Assembly (NCBI RefSeq): GCF_050948175.1
Contig: NC_135194.1
Coordinates: forward strand, 7,804,033 to 7,868,032
DNA length: 64,000 nt
Source of the DNA: Xylocopa sonorina
Taxonomy: Eukaryota; Arthropoda; Insecta; Hymenoptera; Apidae
Reading direction: 5' to 3'
This document shows positions 23,001 through 35,864 of this stretch, piece by piece. The translations under genes and the position numbers were made by a program. The notes under the pieces were generated by a model. It saw only the letters and a program-made list of their open reading frames with translations, was not told where the DNA came from and did no database searches. The first letter of the stretch is position 1. Each line of letters starts with the position of its first letter.

Positions 23001-25711
23001 TCAACTATTCTTTACTCTTATATGTCTATTTAATAATTATCTATCGTTACTTCTCAATATCTACTAAACTAAGCAATACGAACTCATAGAAATAGGTCTT
23101 ACGTTATTAATTTAATATGTGTAGAATATCTACCTAAAAATAATAGATAAATTGAAATTGGTAAAAATATCTTTGCTCAAAAGACATAGATGGGCCACCA
23201 ATTGACGGTGGCTGGTCAGAATGGGGACCATGGGCATGCAGCGCAAGCTGCAATGGTGGTACAGGAATTCGAAAACGACGTTGCAATTCTCCTAAACCAA
23301 ATGTTAAAGGACTACCGTGCGTAGGTCCGAATACGATGACAGGGCGTTGCAATGAAATACTTTGTGGTGACATAACGGAAGGTAATATAAGACATTATTA
23401 ATTTCCTGTCAACTATTATAAATTGTATACTTGTATGATATGTACAATTACTCGTATTCTATCTTATAATCAGACACAATAAATTTGATAAATCGAAGAA
23501 TTCGATCAAATTACACAGCTCTAACTGTAAAAGAACGGCACTCTATTAAAATCGAATCAGATTCTGACGTAGTTAAGTTAATTGTCACGGAATCTCCTCG
23601 TTCTGAATTACAATGGTCGTTAAATGGGGTCTTTGTGGAAGAAGAATCTGGTAGAATAGAATTAAAAGATTATAATATTGGTAAAAAACCAATTGTTTAT
23701 AATTAATTAATTTCATTGTTATTGCCGTAGTACTGTCTACGCATGTATTTGTCATATTTGTTTACCCATATTTTATAAGTATACATTTCATTTATTTAGT
23801 GATAATAAAAAGCATCTTAAATGATTCTGGCGTTTACGCGATGACATTGCGCCGAGTCGACGGAACGTACTCAATTATCAAAGTAGTTAGTTTGGCGGTA
23901 ATCCCAGTGGGCGAAAGTATCCAGATAAGAGAAACTCTACACGTGACCATACAATGTCACTGTACAATCTTAGGACATATTTATTCAGAACTTCAGATAT
24001 CCTGGCTACTACACAATAAAACGTGGAAAGATTATGGCGTCACTCTTCCAGTTGTTGCTAATACTGAGCACATTTTAAAAGTTAACAGAACGCACGCTGG
24101 AGTATGGCAATGTGTTGTTAAGCAAAATGATTTAAGCTTTGAATGGATAACAAATATGATTCGTATTCGAGGTAATTGATTTTTATAACGATATCTTCCG
24201 TATATATCTCGTTAGTATTATTTATAAATCATATCATAATTGAATAACATTTTAGAAAAAAAGGGTGGAAATAACATAATAAATGCGTTATTCAAATAAA
24301 CTAATATATTTCAGTTAAAATTGCTGTATATAAAGTCATGTACTTCTTTTAACGTAGGCATAATCTATACCGAACAAGTTTTAAGAGGAACTTGTGAGAA
24401 CCGGAAAAACCGGTAACAGTGTCGGTAACATTATATTAGAAATCTCCTAGGGATGTTATTATCTTTAGATTTTCCCTAAGTGAATAGCGCACGATGTTTG
24501 CTCGCATTTAATGTTTCTTCTAATAACGATTTCAAATTTCTTGTTTTTGAAATGATGGTAGAAAATATTTGCCTGAAATTTTTCTTCTCATGGTAAAATA
24601 GCGAACTACCTTTTTAGTGGAGGGAATAAGAAGTATGCAGCTCTCCACTTGTAAAACTAAAATTTCAGTGAATGTAGTACTTAACAATACCCCGATTAAG
24701 TTTTCCAGTTTCAAATTTGATATTATGATATTCAATACAACTTAATGTTACAAAATACGTAAATATAATATAGGTAATATAAATATTTCTCATTGCATAA
24801 TATATTTTGTTCTGCAAATTACAAATTAAGAAATAAACTATTCAAATAGTAAATATCATAATATAATTAATATCTATAACCTTTATTTAAATACAAATGT
24901 TTTAACATCTTAATTCTTTGTACCTTGCTTTCGTTTATTTTATTTATTATCTTTAAGTTTTAGGACCTCCAAATTGGCGGACATATTTGATGGAAGATCA
25001 GGCAACGCGTTTTTTTTTCGGTTGGTTACCGAATGAAGAGTATGTCGGCGTTTTTGCACTAGTGCTTTTCTTAATTTTAGTCGCAAGTATAATTGGTGGA
25101 TCCTATTATTACATAAGGTACGTTTTTACAATGTATTTCATCCCTCTCTTTCTCATTCTCTCTCCTTAACATGAAAATGTAGAAAAAGTGAACACGTAGA
25201 AAGGATACGAAGATTAATTTTATTTTTTAAACTGGTGCCATCGAAGTAACTAATCTGACTCTTTAAATAGATATTAAACAATTCTATTGAACTATCAAAT
25301 TTTTCATTATAGGCAATAATGTAACGCACGATTCATGTTTTTAATTAGGTTTCGAGAAAGTACAAAAAGAAACATACTAGATTTAAGAGAGCTGGCTAGA
25401 AGCCAATACGAATCATTGAGTGAAGAAACGACAGAAGAAATAACTGAAGATCAAGGGATTATTGAAGGCCAAGCTGTTACTGAAGATCAAGCGACTACCG
25501 AGGATCAAGTGACCACCGACGATTACGTGTCTATTGAAGATCAAGGTAAACGATCTCTCTTAAAACTGTATATTTAATATAATTCAAAATGTGATGATTT
25601 AGTTTACAGTCATTATTTACTGTTAAACGTTTAAGTTTGTATTTTACAAACATACATGCAACAATGTATATACAACTTACTTACATATTTATATTTCATA
25701 TAGACGAATAA
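17053..25711 (+). CDS. Modular receptor: (kringle-kringle-FAMeT-FAMeT)x2, TSP1, two Ig-like domains, TM
   Basis: I do not recognise a named gene. Exons after the first: 17563-17725, 17863-17972, 18093-18261, 18480-18595, 18811-18942, 19032-19245, 19407-19564, 19681-19808, 19878-20032, 20261-20385, 20549-20726, 20887-21321, 21552-21782, 21892-22122, 22180-22339, 22640-22780, 22849-22994, 23184-23381, 23474-23680, 23800-24171, 24964-25117, 25349-25545, 25704-25711. Every junction closes in phase, giving about 1,420 aa. Domains: four kringles (CRNP and WCY or FCY cores), four domains resembling PF12248 (farnesoic acid O-methyltransferase-like), one TSP1 (WSEWGPW, CSASCNGG), two Ig-like domains, a membrane helix (VGVFALVLFLILVASIIGG) and an acidic tail with TEDQ repeats ending EDQDE. 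It should sit in the plasma membrane with a large ectodomain. Ligand and function are unknown. The N-terminus is unsettled: the last coding part of exon 1 ends at 17278, and a signal-peptide-like frame from ATG 17053 is one base out of frame with it. Confidence 0.85.
22391..22560. repeat. Pyrimidine-rich degenerate minisatellite
   Basis: About 13 imperfect units of roughly 12 bp, of the form TCT(C/T)CCTAxC, lie tandemly in an intron of the receptor gene just after the exon ending at 22339. The strand is almost entirely C and T. It does not interrupt coding sequence. Confidence 0.8.
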
Positions 25712-27524
25712 CCTGTTATGAAAACCACGTATTCAAATTGAACATTATCATAATATTATTAATAGTATTTCTTCAAAAAATCGATACGTTATAAACGATC
25801 AATCGGCTCAAAACGTGCAACACGCGAGAAAATCAGATCGATCGTTTCTCCGCGGTGAAAGCTGTTATCGGGGGGAAAATTGAGCGGTCGCGGTGGAAAA
25901 ACGTGCAAGTCGGTTCCCAACTGATTTCGTAATTTTATTTCCCGGTGTTCCAGCGTTCGGTCGTAACGAATGAATAAAGGAGTGGTTTTCAAGTGACGGC
26001 GCAGAACGAACGCCGAAAGAGGAGAGTGCGAACGAAGGAGGGCAAAGCGGCGACAAAGCAAAGTGGCAGACGAGCCTGGGGAAGGAGTAAGAAGGAACGA
26101 ACATGAAGAGAGAGAGAGGACGGGACCAAAAGAGTTGGTTGAAGCATCAGAATCAGGGAGGTAGCCTCGGCTGGTTGGCAGAAGATCGCCGATGCAGGCC
26201 CGAGGAAACGCGACGAAAGAAAGAAATAAGAGCGTCCAGGAGGCTGTTAGGTGGGAGAAATGGCGAGGAGCAGAGAGCGGCAGATAAAAGGATGTGGTAG
26301 GGCGTGGAAGCGGAAAGATGGTAGCGACTAGACGAGGACGGACACGAATGGTCAAGGAGCGGGAAGAAGAAGGGAAGGGCACAGGGTGCGACAGGTGCCC
26401 AATCGCCCACGTGGGTTCTCTCTTTACGGCGCTGTAGCGACGGTAGAAGGGTGAAGAAGACGAGTATGACGACGACGAGAACGACGAGCCAGCTTCCTTG
26501 TACTGGTGAAGCAGCCGATACTCGTTCTATACACCAAGTGCACTCGCCACAGGATGAACATAGTGGGGCAGAGAGATTCATTGGCGTATGGTGTTTGCTG
26601 CTCAATCCCTGATGAGTCTTCCTCTTGCTTCTTCTTCGTGCAAAACATCACCCGTTACCAGCTTCACGTTGAAGGGAAAAGGATACAGATGATGAGAAAA
26701 TGGGAAAACAGGTATTTCAAATGATTAGAATCGATTAGGAGAAGGGATTATGATCAAGATCAGAGTGTCAGGTGCAGACTACGCCACTGAAAAAGTCTGC
26801 AGCGGGCCATGTACTGTGAGTGGGAAAAGAGGTAAAGGAGGGGAAGGGCTACCCATTCGGTAGCAAATGCTGGTAACCCGTCGCAAGGTCAAGATCAGTC
26901 GGTTAATCCTATCCAGTCAGCCGAGGCCCTTGCACCTTGGAGGACGAACGACCCTCACGCTTGCAACTGAAATTTCACTTTGAGATCTCGCACGCCGCAC
27001 ACTTGCTCGATTTGCTTCAATTTTCGAATTTGCCCGCTCGCTCGCTTCCCCTCGGAGGGTATACTGATAGATCGTGTCCTCATCCTAGATTAAGTTAGGA
27101 GTAAATACGAAAACGATATTCAGCTGGGAAAACGAACAGTTTTGAGTGCGCCCCACAGTGTCTTTACATGTACGTGTATTGAAAGAATTCAAGTGCGTTT
27201 TTGCCATTCTAGTGATTCCTAACAAAGAGATATTTAAACGTCGTACTAATTACCTTGCTCTTTTTTAATCCAGCCCAGAAAGGCGCTTTTACTACTTTCC
27301 GATTATCTTGAGTATCGTTCCTCTCGTCGAAGACAAAGTTCCTGACAAAAACTGTTATAGAAGATAAATCGACATTCTGCCTTTTTGTTTACGGAGCAAT
27401 AAACGTTCGATAAAAAAAAGGAATCGAGAAACTTGTCGTTGAGTGGACCGTTAAGAAAAGTGTTTACAGTGGATACAACGGTAGCTGTGATTTTCCCAAA
27501 GCAATCCTCTGCGGGACCTCTGTT
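25712..27524 (+). promoter_or_regulatory. GC-rich promoter / 5' leader region of the PR-domain gene
   Basis: From about 25,800 the sequence turns strongly G+C and purine rich on the plus strand, with runs such as GACGACGACGAGAACGACGAG, and stays CpG rich to about 27,060. It precedes the PR-domain start codon and is probably its promoter and 5' UTR, perhaps with a non-coding exon. Long open frames occur on both strands. They consist of low-complexity Arg/Glu or Ser/Pro/Phe protein, which is expected of purine-biased DNA, so I do not call them genes. Confidence 0.5.
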
Positions 27525-30500
27525 ATGGAAACCTGCGTTCTGATACCCAAAGAATTTTCCTTGGCACTTGCTAACGATCGATCAAACTACAAGGGCCTCT
27601 TCAAGAATGATTCAGGCATCTTAATTACGGACGTCAGGATATCTGTATGGTCGAACGTACTTATTCCGGCAGGGACGTTGATCTACCCCTTTCAGGGATC
27701 GATTCGATTCGACAAAATCGACCTTTATTCCCTTCTCGATGACAATGATGTAAGTAATGGCTTTTGTTGGAAAATTCCTTCAGTTTCTATCAATCACATT
27801 CTTGTGATTCACTTCATTTATAAATGCTAATTCTCATAATCTGCATGCAAATTATATTCTTCTACAACTTTAAGGCACTTTTTCAATGTTATCAGTTGCT
27901 TAACAGTTAGAATTTTACTCCAGCTTGTACACTTAAATAGTTTAGCTTGTATGCTTGAATAGTTTAGAAAGAGTTTCATTTTTCCATTACATGTTTTCCC
28001 TTTTTTTCATGTTTCTCATGTTTTGCATAATTTACACACCCAATTTAAATTCAAAGTTTTTACACAATTTAATTATCATATTTTCATGCTCCTTTTCATT
28101 CTTTTAATATCATTAACTTTATGATTACAGTAGCTAATAAAGAATTAATAAGACAGTACGTTTACCAACGTAAGTTGAATAACTTCAAAATGAATCAATT
28201 ATTAGCACGTTCTAAACGAAATATATTATATGATTATTAGTTTATCGTTATTAAATATAATTAAATTGCAATTTTCCATCGGTTCGATTTAAGAGTAAAG
28301 AAGTCTTGCAGTTTACGTATAACAAATATCCGATGAGCACTGAAGAATAAACTATCGTAACACGAATATTGTAAGAACTATTCAACTATTCAATCTTGTA
28401 GTTGTAAAACAGAAATATAACTATATTTTCTTAAAAAAACAATGGATGTTGTCGAGAATATATGTGCGAATTTATGAATTATTACGCGTATAGTTGTATA
28501 CTACAGTTTTATTACTACTATAATTAATGTATTATAGTAGTTGGAACAGATCTATAGTTTTTAACAACTGTGATCTGTTTCAGATTAGACGCGAATATGG
28601 TTGCTACGATGAAGTTTCCTTTTCAAATTATAGTCTTAACAAACGTCAGTGCAATTGGATAAGATTTCTACGTATAGTTCAGTCTTATGACGGACAAGTA
28701 AACTTAATTGGTACCAAAGTGAAAGGTAAGTTATATAACGAATCTATTAAAAAATAATAATAAACCATGAGAATCAACATGTTACGGTAAATCATAGTGG
28801 TGTATCTACTTTTTATATTATATGTCTATTATACTTTCCCTTTGATACAAAATAAAAAGGTATTTTCTAATTAATAAGAAGTTTGAGAATAACGAACCAA
28901 TTTCTAAAATATACCACGGATAATAGTACATTGAAATTTAAGATTTTTTTTTTATTTCTTCAAAGTTTTCGTGAGGAATAAAGAATCACAATTAATAACT
29001 GTTCTCCCCTCAAGAATTAAATAACCTTTTGGTAAAACTGATTAAACTGCAACTCGTCGGGTATTCCATTTTCATCGATGCAAATTGATAACACTCGTTT
29101 CGTTTTTATGCTCGCTCGTGTAATCCAGGAGATCCAATCTTCGAAGTAATAAAAGATGTTCAACCGGATACAGAATTAGTGGCTTGGTTTCTTCCTACCG
29201 CAGAACAAGACTTCGTCTTTTTACCACACGACATGTGCTCGAGGTCCGCTCTGTACAGATGCACGATCGACTCCATCTTAGACGGTAAGCTATTAAGGAT
29301 TACACTGAATAATTAATACGACAATCGATATGCTTATTTACTCACATAAGAGTAACGTAATCAAAGTGTTGTAGGGTGTCAAGCTTCAAAATCCGCTAAT
29401 ATTTCCTACGCTTCCTAGACGCCGTATCAGCTTCATCCCCGAATCCATTTAGCGGCTCCCTAGTCTTGCGTCAGATTTGCGTGCCAGCTAACAGATTAAT
29501 AACCATATTTCTCCAGAAAATATTACTTCCTCGCGAGCCTTTCGCGGTCTTAACTCGTAACAGTTCTATCGTTCATTCGGGGAACGTTCTCGATGCCTGA
29601 ACAAAGCTAGAGCGGCATGGTTCTGTTGGACGATTGAAATCTTGACCGGGTGCAATCGTGTTAATCGGCGCAATCGCGAACCAATCGAGAAAAGAGGGAA
29701 AAAAAAAGGAAAAAGGAGTGAAAGTCGGCTAACAAATCTGAAATGCAAATACGCGCCGGTATTTCTGTCGGCTGGATCACAAGGTGCGCGTTCGCCCGCC
29801 GATGATTCAAATGCATAGGCCCCCGCGCTTACGGGGGATATAAAGGACAGTACAATGCCAGCGAACCTTCAATTCCGAACAGGAGGGCTCGCAGCCCGAA
29901 GAGGAGAGCCGCCGGATAAACTGAGGGCCGGTAAGGGCGAGAGAAGGGCGGGCGTAGTCGCGGTCAGGGATATTTACTGACAGAGATCTGGCCTTGATGG
30001 AAAACGAGAAAATAGGCGTTGCATTGGACGAGATACAATTTTGATACGATTGGAAACTTGGTTTTTAATGGAAATTAACAAATGTTGTCAATCATTCCAC
30101 GGTCGCGGTTGTTAAAATAACTTTAAAGCCTTCCAGGTGTCACGCGTTTCATTGTTTAATTAGAAAAAAATGTTTTAAGGAATTTTAAAATATTGATCTT
30201 CTTCTATACATGTTTTCATTGAATGAATAATAATGAATACAAGAACATATTTACCCGACTAATGAAGGTTTCACTTTTGCTAACAGTAGAGTGGGTAATG
30301 GTTTATGTGGTATGAAACATGCTCGGAACATGCTCGTTTGCACCTAGCTTCGATCATACAAGTAACGTACAGTAGATACGCAACAACCTCGTGGACTCCC
30401 GGTAAATGGAAACGAACAATTTCGTGAATACTTAGCGGATCAGCAGTGTACGACTGCATTAATTTTTAGTAACGCCGTTTGCCTGCGAGATCATCAATTT

Positions 30501-33500
30501 TTATCCATCGCGAGCCCGTGAAATTGCCACGTGCTCGTATGGTCACCTGCACGGTCTTATACGATTCGTTCTCGTATGATTTACTGCTGGAACGTTCAGC
30601 GACAAATACACGCACGTACCGACTCCTCTGCACCCACGGTTGAATGGTTCGCACTCGCGTAAATGCCCATTAAGATTGCCTACCCAGGATGGGTAAACGC
30701 TTTACTTTGAAAGGCTGCATGAAGATTCCTAGCAATTAGAATCGGTACAAACGAATCGGGCGATACCATTTCACATTGACACGTCTAGCGACATTAAAAA
30801 GGTTTATTCTAAAACTTTGTTATATCTACTGAAGCTTTTGATCGTTCGTAATCGCAACAAAAAAGTGCATACTATATTTTTTCTTGCGCATATTCTCTCA
30901 ACTCTTCTATAAACACATAATAAGATCTCAGATGCAATACGTAAGAACTGTATTTTGTGCTTCAGAATCTCCATTGGATTTATCCATGGCGTTGCTCTCT
31001 CATCATTCATCATCAGCGATCTCGCATTCGTATTACGATGTAGACGAGTACGAGTCAACATCTGAAGAGTCCTCGTCATCGACATTATCCTTGACAGGCG
31101 ATCATTTAGATTGCAGCATTTTAACTACAATTAAGAGAGGCGAAAGGGTTCTTTTACCGTGCGAAGTCTGCGGGAAGTCCTTTGATCGACCGTCCCTTCT
31201 GAAACGTCACATGAGAACGCATACAGGTAAAAATATTAATTACCTGCCTAAAGGAAATTTATGATCGAGAAGTAACCCAATTAACCGTTCAATTAAAATT
31301 GTCTCCTACTTTTTGTTTTATGCAACTCCCATCAAAATACTCATTGCATGCAAATTCAACGAATCGAGGAAAAAAAGTACATTTAAGAATTGAGAGGAGT
31401 AAAATTTCAGCTTTTAGTACAATTTAATCATTCAGATTAAATCGTTAGTCCAATAATTCTGATCTCTTTATTTTTGTTTTGTTAAACTGAAGGAGAGAAA
31501 CCGCATGTTTGTATGGTGTGCAACAAGGGTTTCTCGACATCAAGCTCTCTGAATACGCACAAGCGAATTCACAGCGGTGAAAAACCTCATCAGTGTCTTG
31601 TTTGCGGTAAGAAATTTACGGCCTCCTCTAATCTCTATTATCACCGTATGACTCACATCAAGGTAAGTTTCGAATTAATTGTTTTTGGTGAAAAATATCA
31701 ATATTTTTTTATGGCAAACACTCTGTTTGTACGTATACAGTAGTCTTTGGTTGATTACATACAGCTTTCAGTACAATAATACATTGCAAAAATTTCGACA
31801 ATCCTCTTATAACATGATTTCGATACAGCAAAGAACAAATGAACTATGTTTGAGAAGGATTTATTATATTCACCATCGAAATGGGCTTTTTACAATTACT
31901 TCTTTCGTTTAGTATAATTAAACAGACAACATAAAAGATCTGTGGACTATAATTGATGTTGATCCTGTAACTTCAACGAAGCTGAACGTTTAAAAATTGT
32001 TGTATTATTAAAGGAAATATTTCGAATTTCTGTGTGGGTGGAAAGAAGCGGAGGAAACCGAGCCCCATAAGAGCCGATGCGAAGTGAGCCTCTTTAGATA
32101 GTTCATCTTTATTTTATTTGCAGCTACCCCGAGGCGGTGTAAAGCTGGTAGCGTGATCGGAAAATGCAGGAAACTGGTACGCGGAGCGGTAACGCGAGGC
32201 GCGAGTTGTAAAAGATTGGCCAGAGTTTTTATTTATCGGAGCGAAAACCCTCGTATGAGTTTCTCTAATCCAGCGAAGTAATAACATCTCGGGAGCCATA
32301 TACCTTGCTCTTGCCATCAGCTACTGTAATTGGTCCATTACTCGCTACTGCTTGGAATGCAATCCAATTAGGGAGACGGAGAATATATCCAGAGGCAGAC
32401 TCTTCTGGTTCTCTTTCGAACTTACGTTAACATCGCTTTCCGCCTCTATCTTGGCTACCTTTGCCTGCGTACTATCTTCCCTGCCATCTTTCTCTTTCGT
32501 TCCTACTGTTTTCCATTCGCGTCCTCTCCCATCCTTTCCTTCTTTGCGTACGCGCTCCTCTGCTTATCCCACTTATCTCTGCCAACTTTTCATCATGCTT
32601 TCACGAACATGCGTTCCTTTATTCTCGATCGCGAAGCCGATTAAACAGCGATAACAGATGTTACCATATTTTTTTTAGTTTCCTGCTTCTTCTTCCGTTT
32701 ATCAGAACATCAATAGTTTTTTTTTTAATAGGTAATTTTATAAGTTGTTAGTAGCTGTATGCATATATGTATATAAACGTATAATGAACAGTTTTAATAT
32801 TCATATGGTATTTATTTTTTTGTGCTATAATTATATTGACGACGAAGAAACCATGCTTTCAGTTGTCACGTTACATTATTACTAAGGTCGAGTATCTAGC
32901 CAAAGAATACAAACTTCATTTATATACGTTTATATCAAACTTTTTATCATGATTTAAACCGTCATAGCGTGAAGACGTCTTATGATCACAGGTATCACTT
33001 GCGAGTCACATACATATGTATATTATGATAATGAAAGTGCCAGTACGAATTACAATAATAAAAGTGCTGTTAACAGCGGTAATCTTGCTGCTAGTACTTA
33101 TTATATACCGGTCGTTCCGGCGAATACACGTACAAAAATAGTACAACAATAATGAAATCGCAAAGAAAGAAGATGAACAACAAATAAGCGTGACTTTTGA
33201 CTATAAAAGCTTCTCGTCCAGCATTAACGTGCTGCGTGTCTTCGAGCTAGTGGTATAATGGGAAATGGGGTGGGTGAATCTACATAAGACACTAAGACGC
33301 AAATGTAGAATAACATTTCATTAAGTTTCCTTTTTCAAAAGAACAAAATTTAAAAATTTGATGATTACATGTTTATTTGCGTAATTTGAATATTAGTGCA
33401 AAAAGTAGGAGATATTTCTAGGAAGGTTATAATAATAAATAAATCAAAATATAAAAATAAATAAAAAATGTAGAAACATTTTTTATATCAAATGTTATTT

Positions 33501-34748
33501 TTAGGAAATATAAATTGAATTGAATGAAAATAGAATAATAGGAGTATATAAGTGAAAATAAAAGATTCGAATGGTTGAAAAGTTGGCAAAGGTTTCCATC
33601 CATTTGGCTTACGTTGATTTAACAAAGACAGCTAAGAATCAGATTAATAACAAATATTTTAATCAGTTTCAAAACAATTATTATTGCTTCTCTTTATTCT
33701 TTAAAATTTAACAGTTTTCAATTGCAATTATACAGTAACGCACAGCAATCCTTTTAACAAATTTGCAATTATTGCTGTATTCATATTTTTATCTAGATAT
33801 TACAATAATACTTTTCAGTGTAACATTTCATAAATGTTTATATTTTTTTTAAGTTATGGAAATAAAAATAGGTTTAGAATTACATTTTTATGTAATTAGT
33901 AGTTTGTACTATAGGATAAATTTTCTAACTTTTACTGATACTTCTAGTATTGTAAAAAAAAAATACGATTTACAATTAAATTTTCTCCATTGTGTTCTTG
34001 GATGAATTGTAGTGTGCATCGTTGCATTGATAGAAAAACTTAAATAAGAATATTAAGAGAAAGTAGTACTCTAGAGTAATTAAAAAATTACATTAATAAT
34101 AAAGAATCTTATGAGATTTATATCACACTTATACTTATGAATTGCGATATATTTTACTGAAAGCGTATGTTTAATGTAGAAACAAATTATGCAATTTCAA
34201 TCTTTTCATATGCTACAACTATTTAAACTTCGAAGTATATTTTTTTTAATAAAATACCAAATTATATGTTAACGCAGTGATAATGAAATTTTGATAATAT
34301 TAAAATTAGCTACGGTGATTTTGGTGACTTCCTGTTACGGATATTATACAGGATAACAGAATATTTATAACCGTAAACAATAAAAGCAAAATTATGTTCA
34401 ATACATTGTAAAAATGATGCCCTTACAGATTGAAATTGCATTGTTTTGAAAATACTGATTTGGTTCAATCTGTTTGTAGCGCGGTCTGTGTAGTGACTCG
34501 TGTAGTGAAAAGTGCTCTTATGTTTATGTTTGCAGGAGAAACCACACAAGTGTTCACAATGTTCTAAGTCTTTTCCAACACCCGGAGATCTTAAAAGTCA
34601 TATGTACGTGCACAATGGGTTATGGCCATTTAGGTGCCATATTTGTAGCCGTGGTTTCAGTAAACCTACCAATCTTAAGAATCACATGTTATTACATCTT
34701 GGTAGATGTTCGAATAAGAAGATCGTCAAATCCATTTCTGATTACTGA
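27525..34748 (+). CDS. PR/SET-domain transcription factor with five C2H2 zinc fingers (PRDM family)
   Basis: Six exons give 388 aa: 27525-27749, 28584-28725, 29129-29284, 30966-31226, 31493-31662 and 34536-34748. All phases close. Exons 1-3 encode a PR domain (about residues 1-175). Its tail reads DVQPDTELVAWFLP, matching the PR/SET consensus where the family has DxxPGxELLVWY. Exon 4 opens with PLDLS, the canonical CtBP-binding motif, followed by a Ser/acidic stretch. Five C2H2 fingers follow: CEVCGKSF, CMVCNKGF, CLVCGKKF, CSQCSKSF and CHICSRGF, with TGEKPH-type linkers. The protein ends soon after the last finger. It should be a nuclear, sequence-specific regulator, probably a repressor through CtBP. 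Finger sequences do not match what I recall of Blimp-1 or PRDM13, so the subfamily is open. The third intron holds a candidate alternative promoter. Confidence 0.88.
29839..29930 (+). promoter_or_regulatory. Candidate internal TATA promoter and alternative first exon of the PR-domain gene
   Basis: TATAAA at 29839-29844 is followed 32 bases later by an initiator-like TTCAATT with A at 29871. A GC-rich segment then runs to a strong donor, GGCCG followed by GTAAGG, at 29930/29931. The block lies in the intron between the last PR-domain exon and the first zinc-finger exon. The putative exon 29871-29930 has no ATG. Spliced to the exon at 30966, the first in-frame ATG would be at 30986, directly after PLDLS. 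Confidence 0.45.
31663..34535. other. 2.9-kb intron between zinc fingers 3 and 4 of the PR-domain gene
   Basis: The finger 1-3 exons lie at 30966-31662 and the finger 4-5 exon starts at 34536. The intervening sequence contains a pyrimidine-rich stretch near 32,400-32,640 and otherwise AT-rich DNA. I see no coding or RNA gene in it. Confidence 0.6.
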
Positions 34749-35864
34749 CCAACGGATGATGTTCCATCGATATCTTACAAAATTTATCAAGAAATCTATA
34801 TTTCGCTATTATATGCGATAGAAGGTAAAATTATTCCTCTAAATATCTCTTTTATTTATATTATTGTTTGAAGAAATGCGTGCATGGTTTGCAAGCGATA
34901 TTCGCCAATTGTATTTCGATCCTGTTACGTATTAACATTTCAATTGTTCTCACACATTTCCATTTTATATCATACTATATTTAGATCAATTATATGTATA
35001 TAATTGAATATTATTTTTGTATAATTTCTTATTTGTTTCTCGTATTTAATTAACACTGTTTACAAATTATATTATGTCAGAAAAATCACATGAACTTTGA
35101 GCAGGATATCTGTTTCAAATAATACAAAAAATTTAAGAAATATACACCGAGGAATAACCTTAGATGAGTTGAGTTATGTTTCTTGTATGTGTGTGTTATT
35201 AAAAAGTACAAGAATTTAAACAAAAGAAAAACAGTTCACCTTGGCATTGAGTACTCGCAAGTTTATAAATTTGTATTGGTCATGTCAACTTTTTATCATT
35301 GAACTCAATGAAGAGATACATTTGAATTAATTAGATTCTTTCAGTATGGTAAATAATATTATATATATGCACAAAATTAAATTTTATAATAAATATTTAA
35401 GTAAGAGTTAATAAACATAATATTCAATCGATAGAATCCCTTTTAATGGATAATTAAAAAATAACATTGATCATCTGCAATAAAATTTAAATTGTTTTCA
35501 GTTTAAATAGTCATTTCTGTAGTATATGTGTAGAAAACATGAAGTACTCCTTGTCCAGGTTTACAAAAAAATATTAAACGTATTTAGAGAAAGTAGCTAG
35601 ATTTAAATTTAGTATAATAATGTCAGAATTTACATTCATTCATTTGGATTTGAATTTTAATTCAGAATATAAAAGAACATAATTTTGTCTATTTATAGTC
35701 TCTCTCGCAGAACATTTAGTCAATGTACAGAATAATGTGAAAATATTTTTCTCCTGAAGGTAATTAATAAACGGAACACAATTTGGAGATGTTTAGGTGT
35801 AATTTTTGTGTATGGAATTGTTTGACAAATATTAAATCCTTTTTTTAAATCACATTATTTACAA
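34749..35864. other. Intergenic interval between two convergent genes
   Basis: AT-rich sequence that must hold the 3' UTRs of the PR-domain gene (plus) and of the dipeptidyl peptidase gene (minus). Several AATAAA and TTTATT motifs are present. Nothing else is apparent. Confidence 0.5.

Noticed and set aside
25789..26651. Several overlapping long open frames on both strands (up to 197 codons)
   Set aside because: The DNA is purine-biased, and the frames encode Ser/Pro/Phe-rich or Arg/Glu-rich low-complexity protein on opposite strands. No domain or conserved pattern is visible. It reads as a GC-rich leader or promoter.
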